The translations under genes were made by a program, and so were the position numbers. The notes beneath the pieces are model-generated. The model was not told where the DNA came from and searched no databases. It was given only the letters and a program-made list of their open reading frames with translations. Positions 42,301-49,787 of a stretch of 54,385 nt of DNA are shown in pieces. The stretch lies in contig JAFAER010000243.1 of the NCBI GenBank assembly GCA_023423895.1, forward strand, positions 1 to 54,385. Direction: 5' to 3'. Position 1 is the stretch's first letter. Every line of letters starts with the position of its first letter. This DNA comes from Pseudomonadota bacterium. GTDB taxonomy: Bacteria; Myxococcota_A; Polyangia; Polyangiales; Polyangiaceae.

Positions 42301-44106
42301 TCAGGGCGTGAGCACGAGACCTTGCTCTGCGGTGCCACCGCCCGCCTCGACGGCGTCGGGCGGGACCGAGAACGTCGAGAGCAGGCGGCTCGCGCAGCGC
42401 TGGAACGGCGGCAGCTGAGGCGCAGAGACGACGCTCACGACGTGCCCGCTGGCGTCGATCGACATGTGGATGTCCGCCCGCCCACCGACCGGCGCGCCGA
42501 CCATGAAGAGGGCGTCGCGATAACATTCGTTGAGGCGTGGCGCGAGGTCGGCGAGCTTCCGATCGAGGACCGCGCGCTGCACACGCTCCGCGACGAGCGG
42601 CTGCCTCGAGACGAGCGCGTTGGTCGGCTTGTAGTCGGAGACCGGCGCGGCAGCCGTCGGCGCTGTGGACGCCGAAGCCGGAGGAGAGGGCACGGGGGAA
42701 GGAGACGGAGACGGAGAAGGAGAGGGGGACGGAGAAGGCGCAGCCGGCGTTGCGCCCGGCGTCTGACCGTGCGCTGCGGCCGTTGGAGGAACGACCGCCG
42801 TCGGACGCGGTCGTGTCGCGCCTGCGCTCGAAAGCGGAGTGCTCGGAGTACTCTCTGACGTGGTCGCGGGGAGCTGCGGAAGCGCCTCCGATGGCGGCGC
42901 TGTCTCGGGCGCGCTCGACACGAGCCCTGTACCCTGCGTGTCGGCAGACCCGGAGCGGAGCCAGACGAATCCGAATGCGCCGGCCGCGACGAGCAGGGCT
43001 GCGACGATGCCGAGGACGACGATCCCGCGGGTCGAATGGACGGGGACGACGACCTCTTCGACATCCACGATGCTCGGCGGAGCGCGCCTCGTGTGGCCGG
43101 CCGCGAACGCTTGCCCGAGGGTGGGCGCCGACTCGATGTCGTGTTGCGAACCGAGGAGCACCGCCGGCAGTGCTCCCGGTGGAGGTGTCGGCGCCCAGGC
43201 GGGGTTCGAGGGCGACGCCGCTGGAAAGCCGACGGCCGCCCGGAGCTCGGACCGCATCTCCTTGGCGGTCGCATGTCGATCGCGCGGGTCCTTGCGCAGC
43301 GCCCGAAGGCAGATCGACTCGAGCCGCGGATTGACTCGCGCGACGAGCTGCGAGGGAGGCACCGGCTCCTCCATGACGTGCTTCACCGCGATGCCGATTG
43401 CGTTCTCCGCATCGAACGGGAGCTGCTTCGTGAGCATCCGGTAGAGGATCACTCCGACGGAGTAGAGATCGCTCCGAGCGTCGAGGGGCTCGCCCCGAGC
43501 CTGCTCCGGCGACATGTACTCGGGCGTGCCGATGATTGCGTTGTTCGTCGTGAGCGCGGTCTTCACCTCGTCGTTCGACTTGAACGCGCGCGCGTCGATC
43601 AGCTTCGCGATGCCGAAGTCGCAGACCTTGACCTTGTCGCGATGCTCGTCGTCGTCGTCCGGGACGACCATGATGTTCTCGGGCTTCAGGTCGCGGTGGA
43701 CGATGCCGCTCCCGTGGGCTGCCGAAACGGCGGCCAGGGTCTGCACGAGGATGTCCGCGACGCGCTCGTCCGGCAGCGGCCAATCCGTCTCGATGACCTG
43801 GAGGAGGTCACGCCCGCGCAAGAACTCCATCGCCAGGTACACGAGCCCGTCCGGCTCCTGGCCGTAGTCGAGCACCCGCACCGAGTTCGGATGCTCGAGA
43901 CGGCTCGCGGCCCGTGCCTCGCGATAGAAGCGCTCCTTGAAGTTCGCTTCGCCCGCGATACTCGGTCGCATGATCTTCAGCGCGACCTCGCTGCCGAGCC
44001 CGATGTGCCGGGCCCGATAGACGTCGCCCATCGCTCCGCTCCCGACGAGCTCCTCGATGCAGTATCGCTGCGCGATCGTGCGTCCGACGAGGCTCACGTC
44101 CGGCAT
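42301..44106 (-). CDS. Hanks-type Ser/Thr kinase with TM and AgmX-like C-terminus
   Basis: The 601-residue protein has a complete kinase domain (residues about 15-270): glycine loop GSGAMGDVY, K44 in VALKI, catalytic D139 in HRDLKPENIM, and DFG 163-165. A linker leads to one membrane helix (VVLGIVAALLVAAGAFGFVWL, about 357-380) and an outside region rich in Ser/Pro repeats. It ends in a domain like AgmX/PglI (NECYRDALFMVG, HMSIDASGHVVSVVSAP), which in myxobacteria links to gliding and envelope complexes. So the sensor is periplasmic and the kinase cytoplasmic. It is divergent from the PpiC lipoprotein. Confidence 0.9.
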   Translation of the reverse strand: MPDVSLVGRTIAQRYCIEELVGSGAMGDVYRARHIGLGSEVALKIMRPSIAGEANFKERFYREARAASRLEHPNSVRVLDYGQEPDGLVYLAMEFLRGRDLLQVIETDWPLPDERVADILVQTLAAVSAAHGSGIVHRDLKPENIMVVPDDDDEHRDKVKVCDFGIAKLIDARAFKSNDEVKTALTTNNAIIGTPEYMSPEQARGEPLDARSDLYSVGVILYRMLTKQLPFDAENAIGIAVKHVMEEPVPPSQLVARVNPRLESICLRALRKDPRDRHATAKEMRSELRAAVGFPAASPSNPAWAPTPPPGALPAVLLGSQHDIESAPTLGQAFAAGHTRRAPPSIVDVEEVVVPVHSTRGIVVLGIVAALLVAAGAFGFVWLRSGSADTQGTGLVSSAPETAPPSEALPQLPATTSESTPSTPLSSAGATRPRPTAVVPPTAAAHGQTPGATPAAPSPSPSPSPSPSPSPVPSPPASASTAPTAAAPVSDYKPTNALVSRQPLVAERVQRAVLDRKLADLAPRLNECYRDALFMVGAPVGGRADIHMSIDASGHVVSVVSAPQLPPFQRCASRLLSTFSVPPDAVEAGGGTAEQGLVLTP

Positions 44107-44134
44107 CCCGGATCGAGTGTATCTCCACGCGGGC

Positions 44135-44158
44135 GATCTCCCACCAGATCTCCCACCA
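44135..44158. repeat. 12-bp direct repeat in the kinase/PpiC divergent region
   Basis: GATCTCCCACCA occurs twice head-to-tail (44135-44146 and 44147-44158), followed by GATAATCTCC with partial similarity. It lies in the 82 bases between divergent starts. It could be a regulator site with one-turn spacing, or only a chance duplication. Confidence 0.6.
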
Positions 44159-44188
44159 GATAATCTCCGTCGCTATGCTGTCGGCCGG

Positions 44189-44731
44189 ATGACGCGCCCT
44201 TCGACTCTTTGCCCTCGCCACGGTCACCTTCTCGTCCTGCCCGTCCTTCTCCTCGTCCTGCTCCCTGGCCTTTCTGGCTGCTCTGGCAAGGGGACGGCTC
44301 CGCCCGCCGTGGCCGCCGCCCCCCAGAATCCTGGTGACGGCGAGAGTCCGGCCGAGCGGTGCCTGGCGATCGCGGGGGCGAAGCGCGAACGGAAGGCTGA
44401 CGAGCCCGCCAAGATCACGGTCAGGCACATCCTCGTGAAGTACGCCGGCTCCAAGAGGGCGGCGCCGGAGGTCACGCGCACTCGGGAAGAAGCTTGCCTG
44501 AGGGCCCTCGAGGCGCGCACGAAGCTCGAGCAGGGTGCGCCGTTCGCGGAGGTCGTCGCGAGCTACAGCGAGGAGCCGGGCGCCGCGACGCGTGAAGGTT
44601 CGATCGGCGCGATCGAGCGCGCGGACGTGGCCGCTCCTTTCGCCGACGCGGCCTTCGAGCTCGGACGCGGCGACGTGAGCCACGTCGTCGAGACCGACTT
44701 CGGCTTTCACGTCATCATGCGCACGCAGTGA
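44189..44731 (+). CDS. PpiC/parvulin-type peptidyl-prolyl isomerase lipoprotein
   Basis: This 180-residue protein has a lipoprotein signal (LLVLPVLLLVLLPGLSGC) and one parvulin domain at about 75-180: ITVRHILVKYAG, GAPFAEVVASYSEEPGA, and the end FGFHVIMRTQ. The region between contains the expected charged Asp/Glu residues. The family isomerises prolines in the periplasm to help exported proteins fold. It lacks the N-terminal chaperone helices of SurA and PrsA, so it is a minimal version. The ATG at 44189 gives the signal; the frame upstream antisense to the kinase is a shadow. Confidence 0.8.
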   Translation: MTRPSTLCPRHGHLLVLPVLLLVLLPGLSGCSGKGTAPPAVAAAPQNPGDGESPAERCLAIAGAKRERKADEPAKITVRHILVKYAGSKRAAPEVTRTREEACLRALEARTKLEQGAPFAEVVASYSEEPGAATREGSIGAIERADVAAPFADAAFELGRGDVSHVVETDFGFHVIMRTQ

Positions 44732-44738
44732 CCGAACA

Positions 44739-45371
44739 TCACGCGTGTTGCGTCGCCTCGATCCAGAGCGCGCGCGCGCGGACGCGTACGGCGCCGAGGT
44801 CCGCCGCTGCACCGCTGTAGTGCAGGGCGCAGTGGGGGACCCCGACGACGCGGTATCCGGCCCACCCCTCCTCCGTCGACGCGAGCGCGATCCCGGGGAC
44901 ATGGACCTCCACGGGAACGCGGCGAACCGTGCTCCGCGATCCGCACTCGGCGCAGACGGGCGGGAGCTCCAGGTTGGCGCCGCGTCGGACGGGGATCGCG
45001 AACGTCGGGCGGCTCGCGACGAAGTCGTCGGGCATCGGGAAGAGCATTCCGCTTCCCGAACGGGCGTAGTCGCCGCACGACGGGCAATGAACGGCCTCTG
45101 CCGAAGGATCGATCTCACCGATCGCCTCCCCGCATGACGGACACGTCGCCTTCATCGAGCTCTGCGGCGCTTCGTGGAAGAGCGCGATCCCGAGCAGCGC
45201 CATGCCTCCGCCGAGGACCGCGACCAGCGGACCGAGCATCGGCGCCGTCGCCCCGATGCCGACGCCGAGCAGCGTCGTCGTGATCCCCGCGAGGTGCACG
45301 CGTCGCCGCGGCGTCGGATCCGGCTCGAGCCTCCGCCCGTCGCCCGGCTGCGCACGATAGGGACCGCTCAT
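44739..45371 (-). CDS. Zinc-ribbon membrane protein
   Basis: This 210-residue protein has two hydrophobic helices in the N-terminal third (ITTTLLGVGIGATAPMLGPL and VAVLGGGMALLGIALF). Two CPxCG knuckles (CPSCGEAIG, CPSCGDYA) follow, then a third CAECG, and a late H-C-x-L-H. The cysteines suggest one or two structural zinc ribbons on a membrane anchor, with no known enzymatic role. The ATG at 45371 fits; the frame further upstream is Ala/Arg-rich. It lies between the PpiC gene (convergent, 7 bases) and the cNMP-binding kinase on the same strand. Confidence 0.6.
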   Translation of the reverse strand: MSGPYRAQPGDGRRLEPDPTPRRRVHLAGITTTLLGVGIGATAPMLGPLVAVLGGGMALLGIALFHEAPQSSMKATCPSCGEAIGEIDPSAEAVHCPSCGDYARSGSGMLFPMPDDFVASRPTFAIPVRRGANLELPPVCAECGSRSTVRRVPVEVHVPGIALASTEEGWAGYRVVGVPHCALHYSGAAADLGAVRVRARALWIEATQHA

Positions 45372-45497
45372 CACGGCAACTTTAGCGCGTGGAGCGGCCG
45401 CCGCAGCTCTTCGAGCCGCAGACGGACGCGTCCGCACGGCATCACGAGCTCAGCCGAGCGTCACGGTCGCGCTCTAGCGGTCGCCCTGCGGCCGAGG

Positions 45498-46829
45498 TCA
45501 ACGACGACGCAGGCCGGAGTCGCGGACCATCTGCTCGAGATCGGCGAACCGCTGCGCGAGCGCGCGGACGAGCGCTCCGGTCCAGCCGGAGAGGCCGAGC
45601 CCTTCGTTCATGGTGGCCTGATCGAGGACGAGCACCGTGACGTCGTCGACGGCCACGACGCTCGCCGAGCGCGGCTCGAAGAGGATGAGCGCCATCTCGC
45701 CGAACGCATCACCGGGCTCCATCGTCGCGAGCGTCTCCTCGACGCCGTCGACCGTACGGAACGCGCGGCAGCGGCCAGCCACGATCATGTAGGCCGCGTC
45801 GCCCTTGTCGCCTTCTCGGAAGATGATCTCTCCGGCGGCGAACGTCTTCCGGGGAAGATGAAGGCCGCCGTGCAGGAAGGCGCGCATCGCGTCCTGCATC
45901 TCCGTGATCGTCTGGTAGCGCTGCGCGGGATCGGGGTTCGTCGCGCGTTCGGCGATCGCGCGGATGCGCTTCGCGACGCCAATGCGCTCGCAGGCCTGGT
46001 CGATCGGAACGACGAGCCCGTTCGCTGCACGCTGCACGACGTCGTTCGAGGTACCGGCCGGGCCGTAGGGGCCGTGCCCGCAGAGCACCTCGTAGAGCAA
46101 GGCGCCCATCCCGAAGATGTCGGAGCGCTCGTCGACGAGTCGCGGGTTACCGCGCGCTTGCTCGGGAGACATGAAGTCCGGGGTACCGACGGGGCCGGGC
46201 GCGTTCATGAGCGCGCCGTCTCCGGAGGCCGGCTGCGAGCGCACGAGCTTCGCGAGGCCCCAGTCCATCAGGTAGACCTGCCCGAAGTCGCCCACCATGA
46301 TGTTCGCGGGCTTGAGGTCGCGGTGGACGACGCCGCGATGGTGGGCGTAGGCGAGTGCGTCGCAGACCTTCAGCAGGATCTCGATGCCGCCCTCGATGCG
46401 CTCGACCTGCCCAGGCTTTCGCTTCCGGAGCCAGCGATCGAACGACTCGCCCTGTACGAGCTTCATCGTGAAGTAGGGGATCCCGTTCGGGTCGATCGAC
46501 AGCTCGTGGACGGGGACGATGTTCGGGTGCTCGAGCTGGCCCGTCATCTGCGCTTCGGCGATGAACGCGTCCCGATAGAACGGCTTGTGCGCGTAGTCCT
46601 TGTCCATCCGCTTCAGCGCCACCTGGCGGAGAAGGTTCCGGTCCGTCGCTGGGTGGACGTGGCCCATCGCTCCCCGCGCGAGCGCTCGCGACACGAAGAG
46701 ATGGGGCGGAGAGGGGATCTTCTCGTCCGCGATCGCGTCGAGGGAGACCCCGGGGGAGCCGTCGACGGGGATGGCCTCGACGACTCGAACGGCCTCATCT
46801 GAGGGATCGGGGAGGAACGGGTTGCTCAT
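45498..46829 (-). CDS. Ser/Thr kinase fused to a cyclic-nucleotide-binding domain
   Basis: The 443-residue protein has a kinase domain at about 45-300 (K73 in VALKRM, D171 in HRDLKPANIM) with DWG (D189) in place of DFG, and a variant glycine loop ARGAMGHV. A C-terminal Crp-like domain follows (about 315-430; KTFAAGEIIFREGDKGDAAYM, then EPGDAFGEMALILFEPRSASVV). The phosphate-binding cassette carries FGEMALI-x6-RSAS. No TM helix or DNA-binding HTH is present, so cAMP or cGMP may control a soluble kinase. The ATG at 46829 gives the full domain. It is divergent from the thioesterase, across a double operator. Confidence 0.88.
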   Translation of the reverse strand: MSNPFLPDPSDEAVRVVEAIPVDGSPGVSLDAIADEKIPSPPHLFVSRALARGAMGHVHPATDRNLLRQVALKRMDKDYAHKPFYRDAFIAEAQMTGQLEHPNIVPVHELSIDPNGIPYFTMKLVQGESFDRWLRKRKPGQVERIEGGIEILLKVCDALAYAHHRGVVHRDLKPANIMVGDFGQVYLMDWGLAKLVRSQPASGDGALMNAPGPVGTPDFMSPEQARGNPRLVDERSDIFGMGALLYEVLCGHGPYGPAGTSNDVVQRAANGLVVPIDQACERIGVAKRIRAIAERATNPDPAQRYQTITEMQDAMRAFLHGGLHLPRKTFAAGEIIFREGDKGDAAYMIVAGRCRAFRTVDGVEETLATMEPGDAFGEMALILFEPRSASVVAVDDVTVLVLDQATMNEGLGLSGWTGALVRALAQRFADLEQMVRDSGLRRR

Positions 46830-46883
46830 GAAGCCTCCGGCTAGGCTGCCAGTGTAGCGGATCCCGTCGAGGTCGAGCCGCCC

Positions 46884-46912
46884 TTGACTTGGTACACAAG
46901 TGAACCAAAAAT
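46884..46912 (+). promoter_or_regulatory. Predicted sigma70-like promoter of the thioesterase gene
   Basis: TTGACT (46884-46889) followed after 17 bases by AAAAAT (46907-46912; four of six matches to TATAAT) lies 60-90 bases before the ATG at 46973. It overlaps both palindromes annotated next, so a repressor there would block polymerase binding. No transcript start is known. Confidence 0.4.
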
Positions 46913-46930
46913 GGTTCGCGCGTGAACCAA
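46889..46930. promoter_or_regulatory. Two tandem 20-bp palindromic operators
   Basis: Operator 1 is TTGGTACACAAGTGAACCAA (46889-46908); operator 2 is ATGGTTCGCGCGTGAACCAA (46911-46930). Both fit the symmetric consensus [AT]TGGTWC-N6-GWACCAA, where W is A or T. Centres are 22 bp apart, two helical turns, so two dimers would bind the same face of the DNA. This is a textbook layout for a TetR or MarR repressor of a thioesterase or lipid operon. The regulator gene is not adjacent. Confidence 0.75.
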
Positions 46931-46972
46931 TCTCGGCTGGCCCGTCCAGCCGGCTGCTCTTCGAGGCCGAGA

Positions 46973-47395
46973 ATGTCCGATCCCGCCGCCGACTTCGTCA
47001 CCGCACTTCCGTTCAACACGCTCGTCGGCTTGTCCGCCGACGGCGATGCGCTCACGCTCCGAGACGCGGAGGCCCTGCACAATCACGTCGGGACCGTCCA
47101 TGCGGGAGCGCTCTTCACGCTCGGCGAGGCGGCGTCGGGGGTCGCGATCGCGCGGAACGTGGCCGCGGCGCTCGGCGGCGTCATGCCGGTGACCAGGAAC
47201 GCTTCGATCAGCTACCGCAAGCCTGCGCGCGGGCGGATCCGGGCGACCGCGGGCCTGGCCGAGGACGTCGACGCGATCTCGGCACGCCTGAAGCGAGACG
47301 GGAAGGCGAGCTTCGACGTCAACGTCGTCCTGCACGATGACGCCGGGATCGAGGTGGCGACGATGACCGTCGCCTGGTACGTACGCGCGGCGTGA
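46973..47395 (+). CDS. Hot-dog-fold thioesterase (DUF4442/PaaI-like)
   Basis: This 140-residue protein has the hot-dog pattern: LNHVGTVHAG-like segment (LHNHVGTVHAGALFTLGEAAS), ASISYRKPARGRI and VNVVLHDDAGIEVATMTVAWY. The DUF4442/YiiD-type family hydrolyses acyl-CoA thioesters. Chain length and the acidic catalytic residue cannot be fixed here; E in LGEAAS is a candidate. ATG at 46973 chosen; a GTG at 46922 would start inside operator 2. The double operator and a promoter-like sequence precede it. Confidence 0.8.
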   Translation: MSDPAADFVTALPFNTLVGLSADGDALTLRDAEALHNHVGTVHAGALFTLGEAASGVAIARNVAAALGGVMPVTRNASISYRKPARGRIRATAGLAEDVDAISARLKRDGKASFDVNVVLHDDAGIEVATMTVAWYVRAA

Positions 47396-47407
47396 CCCGC
47401 GCGCTCG

Positions 47408-49636
47408 TCAGTGCTCGACGAGGTTCGTCATCCAGGGCACGTCGGCCGGGGGCGTCGTGAGGATTCCCGCTTTCCACTTCTCGTCGGTCAGGCGCTCGAA
47501 GTTCTCGGTCACCTTCTCGTGGTAGCTCGACACGACGCCGACGTAGGCACGTGGACCGGCGCAGGTCTCGATCGTGACGACCATGGTGCGCGGCAGCCCC
47601 GTGCCGACGTGGAGCACCTTGCCGACCATGCTCCCGCCTTCGTCCGTTGGCTGCGTGTGGACGTCGGCCACGATCGGATCGGCCTCGATGGCGTCGACGG
47701 GATTGAAGAACAGCTTCGCGTACCACCCGTCGAACGTCGGTGTGCCGCAACCGTTCTCGAAGGTGAGCTGGTTGATGAACGCGAGATCCTCCGCCGAGTG
47801 CGGAGCGCCCGATCGCTGATCGTTCGCCATCTTCTGGAGTCGTGCGAGGACATCACGCAGCTGCGTGAAGTAGGCGCCGATGCCGCTGACGGGCAGGTTC
47901 CCGAGGAGCTCCGCGCCGCGTGTCGCGAAGGCCGCGAGCCGCGCGAAGAGCTCCGGATACGGCTCGACGTAAGCATCGGGGTATTCGCACGCCGCGCCAC
48001 CGGTGTACGACTGCTTCGCATAGAGGATCGTGTCGTGCCGCAGCTCCGCCCAGGACGCGAGCTGGGTCGAGAGCAGCCGCCGGCTCCACGGCTCCGTGCC
48101 GGCGATGCGCGGCAAGCCGACGGCGTTCGGGTTCGCGACGTCGGCCGTGGGAGAGAGCGTCCGGAGCGCGCCGAGCCATTGGTTGTAGAGGTTCGCTTCC
48201 CAGAAGGTCTGCGGATGCGCGTCGGCGAGGATGCGCATCGAGGCGAGGTCCGAGGCGTAGTCGAACTGCTTCAGCTCCTCGCCGAGCAGGAGCCCGGCGT
48301 TGTCGTTGGCGAGCGCGGCGAACCCGACGTCCAGCGGGTTGGGCATCATCCGCTTCACGGCGCCGTCCTTCACCCGGTCGAAGACGACGTTCGAGAACAC
48401 GTGGCTGTCGAGCACGTAACGCTGCCCGAGCAGGAGGAACGTGCTCGAGAGAGGCATCGTCCCGCTGTCGAGCCCGTTGATCATGATGTGGCTCGAGATG
48501 CGCTGCGCACCGTAACCGCCGTTGGCGATCGCTTGCGCGATCTCGGCATCGGAGCGCTGGCCGAGCTCCGCGGGGGACGCGAGCTTCAGGTCGGCGAGCA
48601 GGGCATCGAGCTGCGGCAGCGTCATGTTGTCGGGCTCACCGACGAAGGCGCCGATGATCGTGTCGATCGTCTTCCAGTCGTCGACGGCGGCCTGGCTCAT
48701 GAGCGCGCGGAGCGCGTACGCGCCTTCGAGCTGACGGCGATGGAACTTCTGGGTGTGATCGCGCTGCGTCTCGAGGAGCCGAAAATCGATGCGACCGATC
48801 CACATCGTCGCGCGGAAGTAGCGCTTGAGCGACTCGGTGTCGGTGTAGTGGCCCCGCGGCTCGAACTGCGAGAAGTCGACCTCGCGCGGCACGCCGAACA
48901 AAGTGACCTCCGTTGCTCCGGACGCGGACCGGGCGCCTTCGAACAACTTGCTCGCGGCGGCTCCGTCTCCGCCGGCGACCGGCGCGACCACCTTGTCCGC
49001 GAGGAGGCTCCGGGCGACGGCGACGTACACGTCGACGTCACGCCGTGCCGCGGGCGACATGTCCGATGCTCCGCCGCTCGCGAGCGCGTCGTGGATCGAA
49101 CCGAGCATTCGTTCGAGCGTGGGGACGAGCGCCGTCTCCTCGACCGACTTCAAGATCGCGTCGTAGGACTCGTGGATGGCGTAGAGAATGGAGTCCGCGG
49201 AGATGTAGACCGGGAGGTCTTCGGTGTAGATCGTCTGGTAGCCGTAGACGAACGACGGGAACTTCTTCCGGGCTGTCGTCACGAAGCCGCGCGCGCCGAG
49301 GGCGGTCTGCTCGTTGGCTGTCAGCGCCAGGCTCGAGGCCTGGATGCGATCGAGGCCGCTCGCCGCGAGCGGGTCGTAGCCGAGATCGGTGATGAAGGGG
49401 ACCGCGTACTTCGCGGCAAAGCCGGCCGCGTCGAGGTCCTTCACGGCGTCGAGCTGCGCCTGCAGCGCAGCCAGCTCTTGCTGGCGCGAAGGGGACAGCG
49501 TCGTCGTGACCGACACGCCCGGATCGGTCGACGTGCGGTCGACGCCCCCGCTGCAGCTCCACCCGCCTCCGCCGACCGCGGCGACGACCATGGCGATGGA
49601 CAGCCCACGACGAGCGAGGAGAGGTATCGAGCGCAT
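47408..49636 (-). CDS. DUF3160 lipoprotein
   Basis: The 742-residue protein has a signal ending in GGGWSC (SPase II-like) and a long alpha-helical body that matches the DUF3160 family: FPSFVYGYQTIYTEDLPVYI, SADSILYAIHESYDAILKSV, YFRATMWIGRIDFR, DYASDLASMRILADAHP and HDTILYAKQSYTGG. The family is common in archaea and myxobacteria, and has no known function. The C-terminal part includes a catalytic-looking GHGT-free beta region. It is downstream of the M3 peptidase on the same strand, separated by a hairpin, so they are likely separate transcripts. ATG at 49636. Confidence 0.85.
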   Translation of the reverse strand: MRSIPLLARRGLSIAMVVAAVGGGGWSCSGGVDRTSTDPGVSVTTTLSPSRQQELAALQAQLDAVKDLDAAGFAAKYAVPFITDLGYDPLAASGLDRIQASSLALTANEQTALGARGFVTTARKKFPSFVYGYQTIYTEDLPVYISADSILYAIHESYDAILKSVEETALVPTLERMLGSIHDALASGGASDMSPAARRDVDVYVAVARSLLADKVVAPVAGGDGAAASKLFEGARSASGATEVTLFGVPREVDFSQFEPRGHYTDTESLKRYFRATMWIGRIDFRLLETQRDHTQKFHRRQLEGAYALRALMSQAAVDDWKTIDTIIGAFVGEPDNMTLPQLDALLADLKLASPAELGQRSDAEIAQAIANGGYGAQRISSHIMINGLDSGTMPLSSTFLLLGQRYVLDSHVFSNVVFDRVKDGAVKRMMPNPLDVGFAALANDNAGLLLGEELKQFDYASDLASMRILADAHPQTFWEANLYNQWLGALRTLSPTADVANPNAVGLPRIAGTEPWSRRLLSTQLASWAELRHDTILYAKQSYTGGAACEYPDAYVEPYPELFARLAAFATRGAELLGNLPVSGIGAYFTQLRDVLARLQKMANDQRSGAPHSAEDLAFINQLTFENGCGTPTFDGWYAKLFFNPVDAIEADPIVADVHTQPTDEGGSMVGKVLHVGTGLPRTMVVTIETCAGPRAYVGVVSSYHEKVTENFERLTDEKWKAGILTTPPADVPWMTNLVEH

Positions 49637-49756
49637 GCCCGCCCGGGTGCAAGACCTGCACCGTCGAAAGATGCAGGTCCTTTCCGGCTTTCGGCGCGTC
49701 GGGGGTGTGCCAGAGCATGCCGCGGCCTGACCGCCATGTCCGGCGCGGCGACGGTT

Positions 49757-49782
49757 CCGGGACGTGGCGCGACGCGTCCCGG
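49757..49782 (-). terminator. Hairpin just after the M3 peptidase gene
   Basis: CCGGGACG and CGTCCCGG form a perfect 8-bp stem with a 10-base loop, 5 bases past the stop codon of the peptidase. It has no U-tract. It probably separates the peptidase transcript from DUF3160. Confidence 0.55.
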
Positions 49783-49787
49783 TCCAG

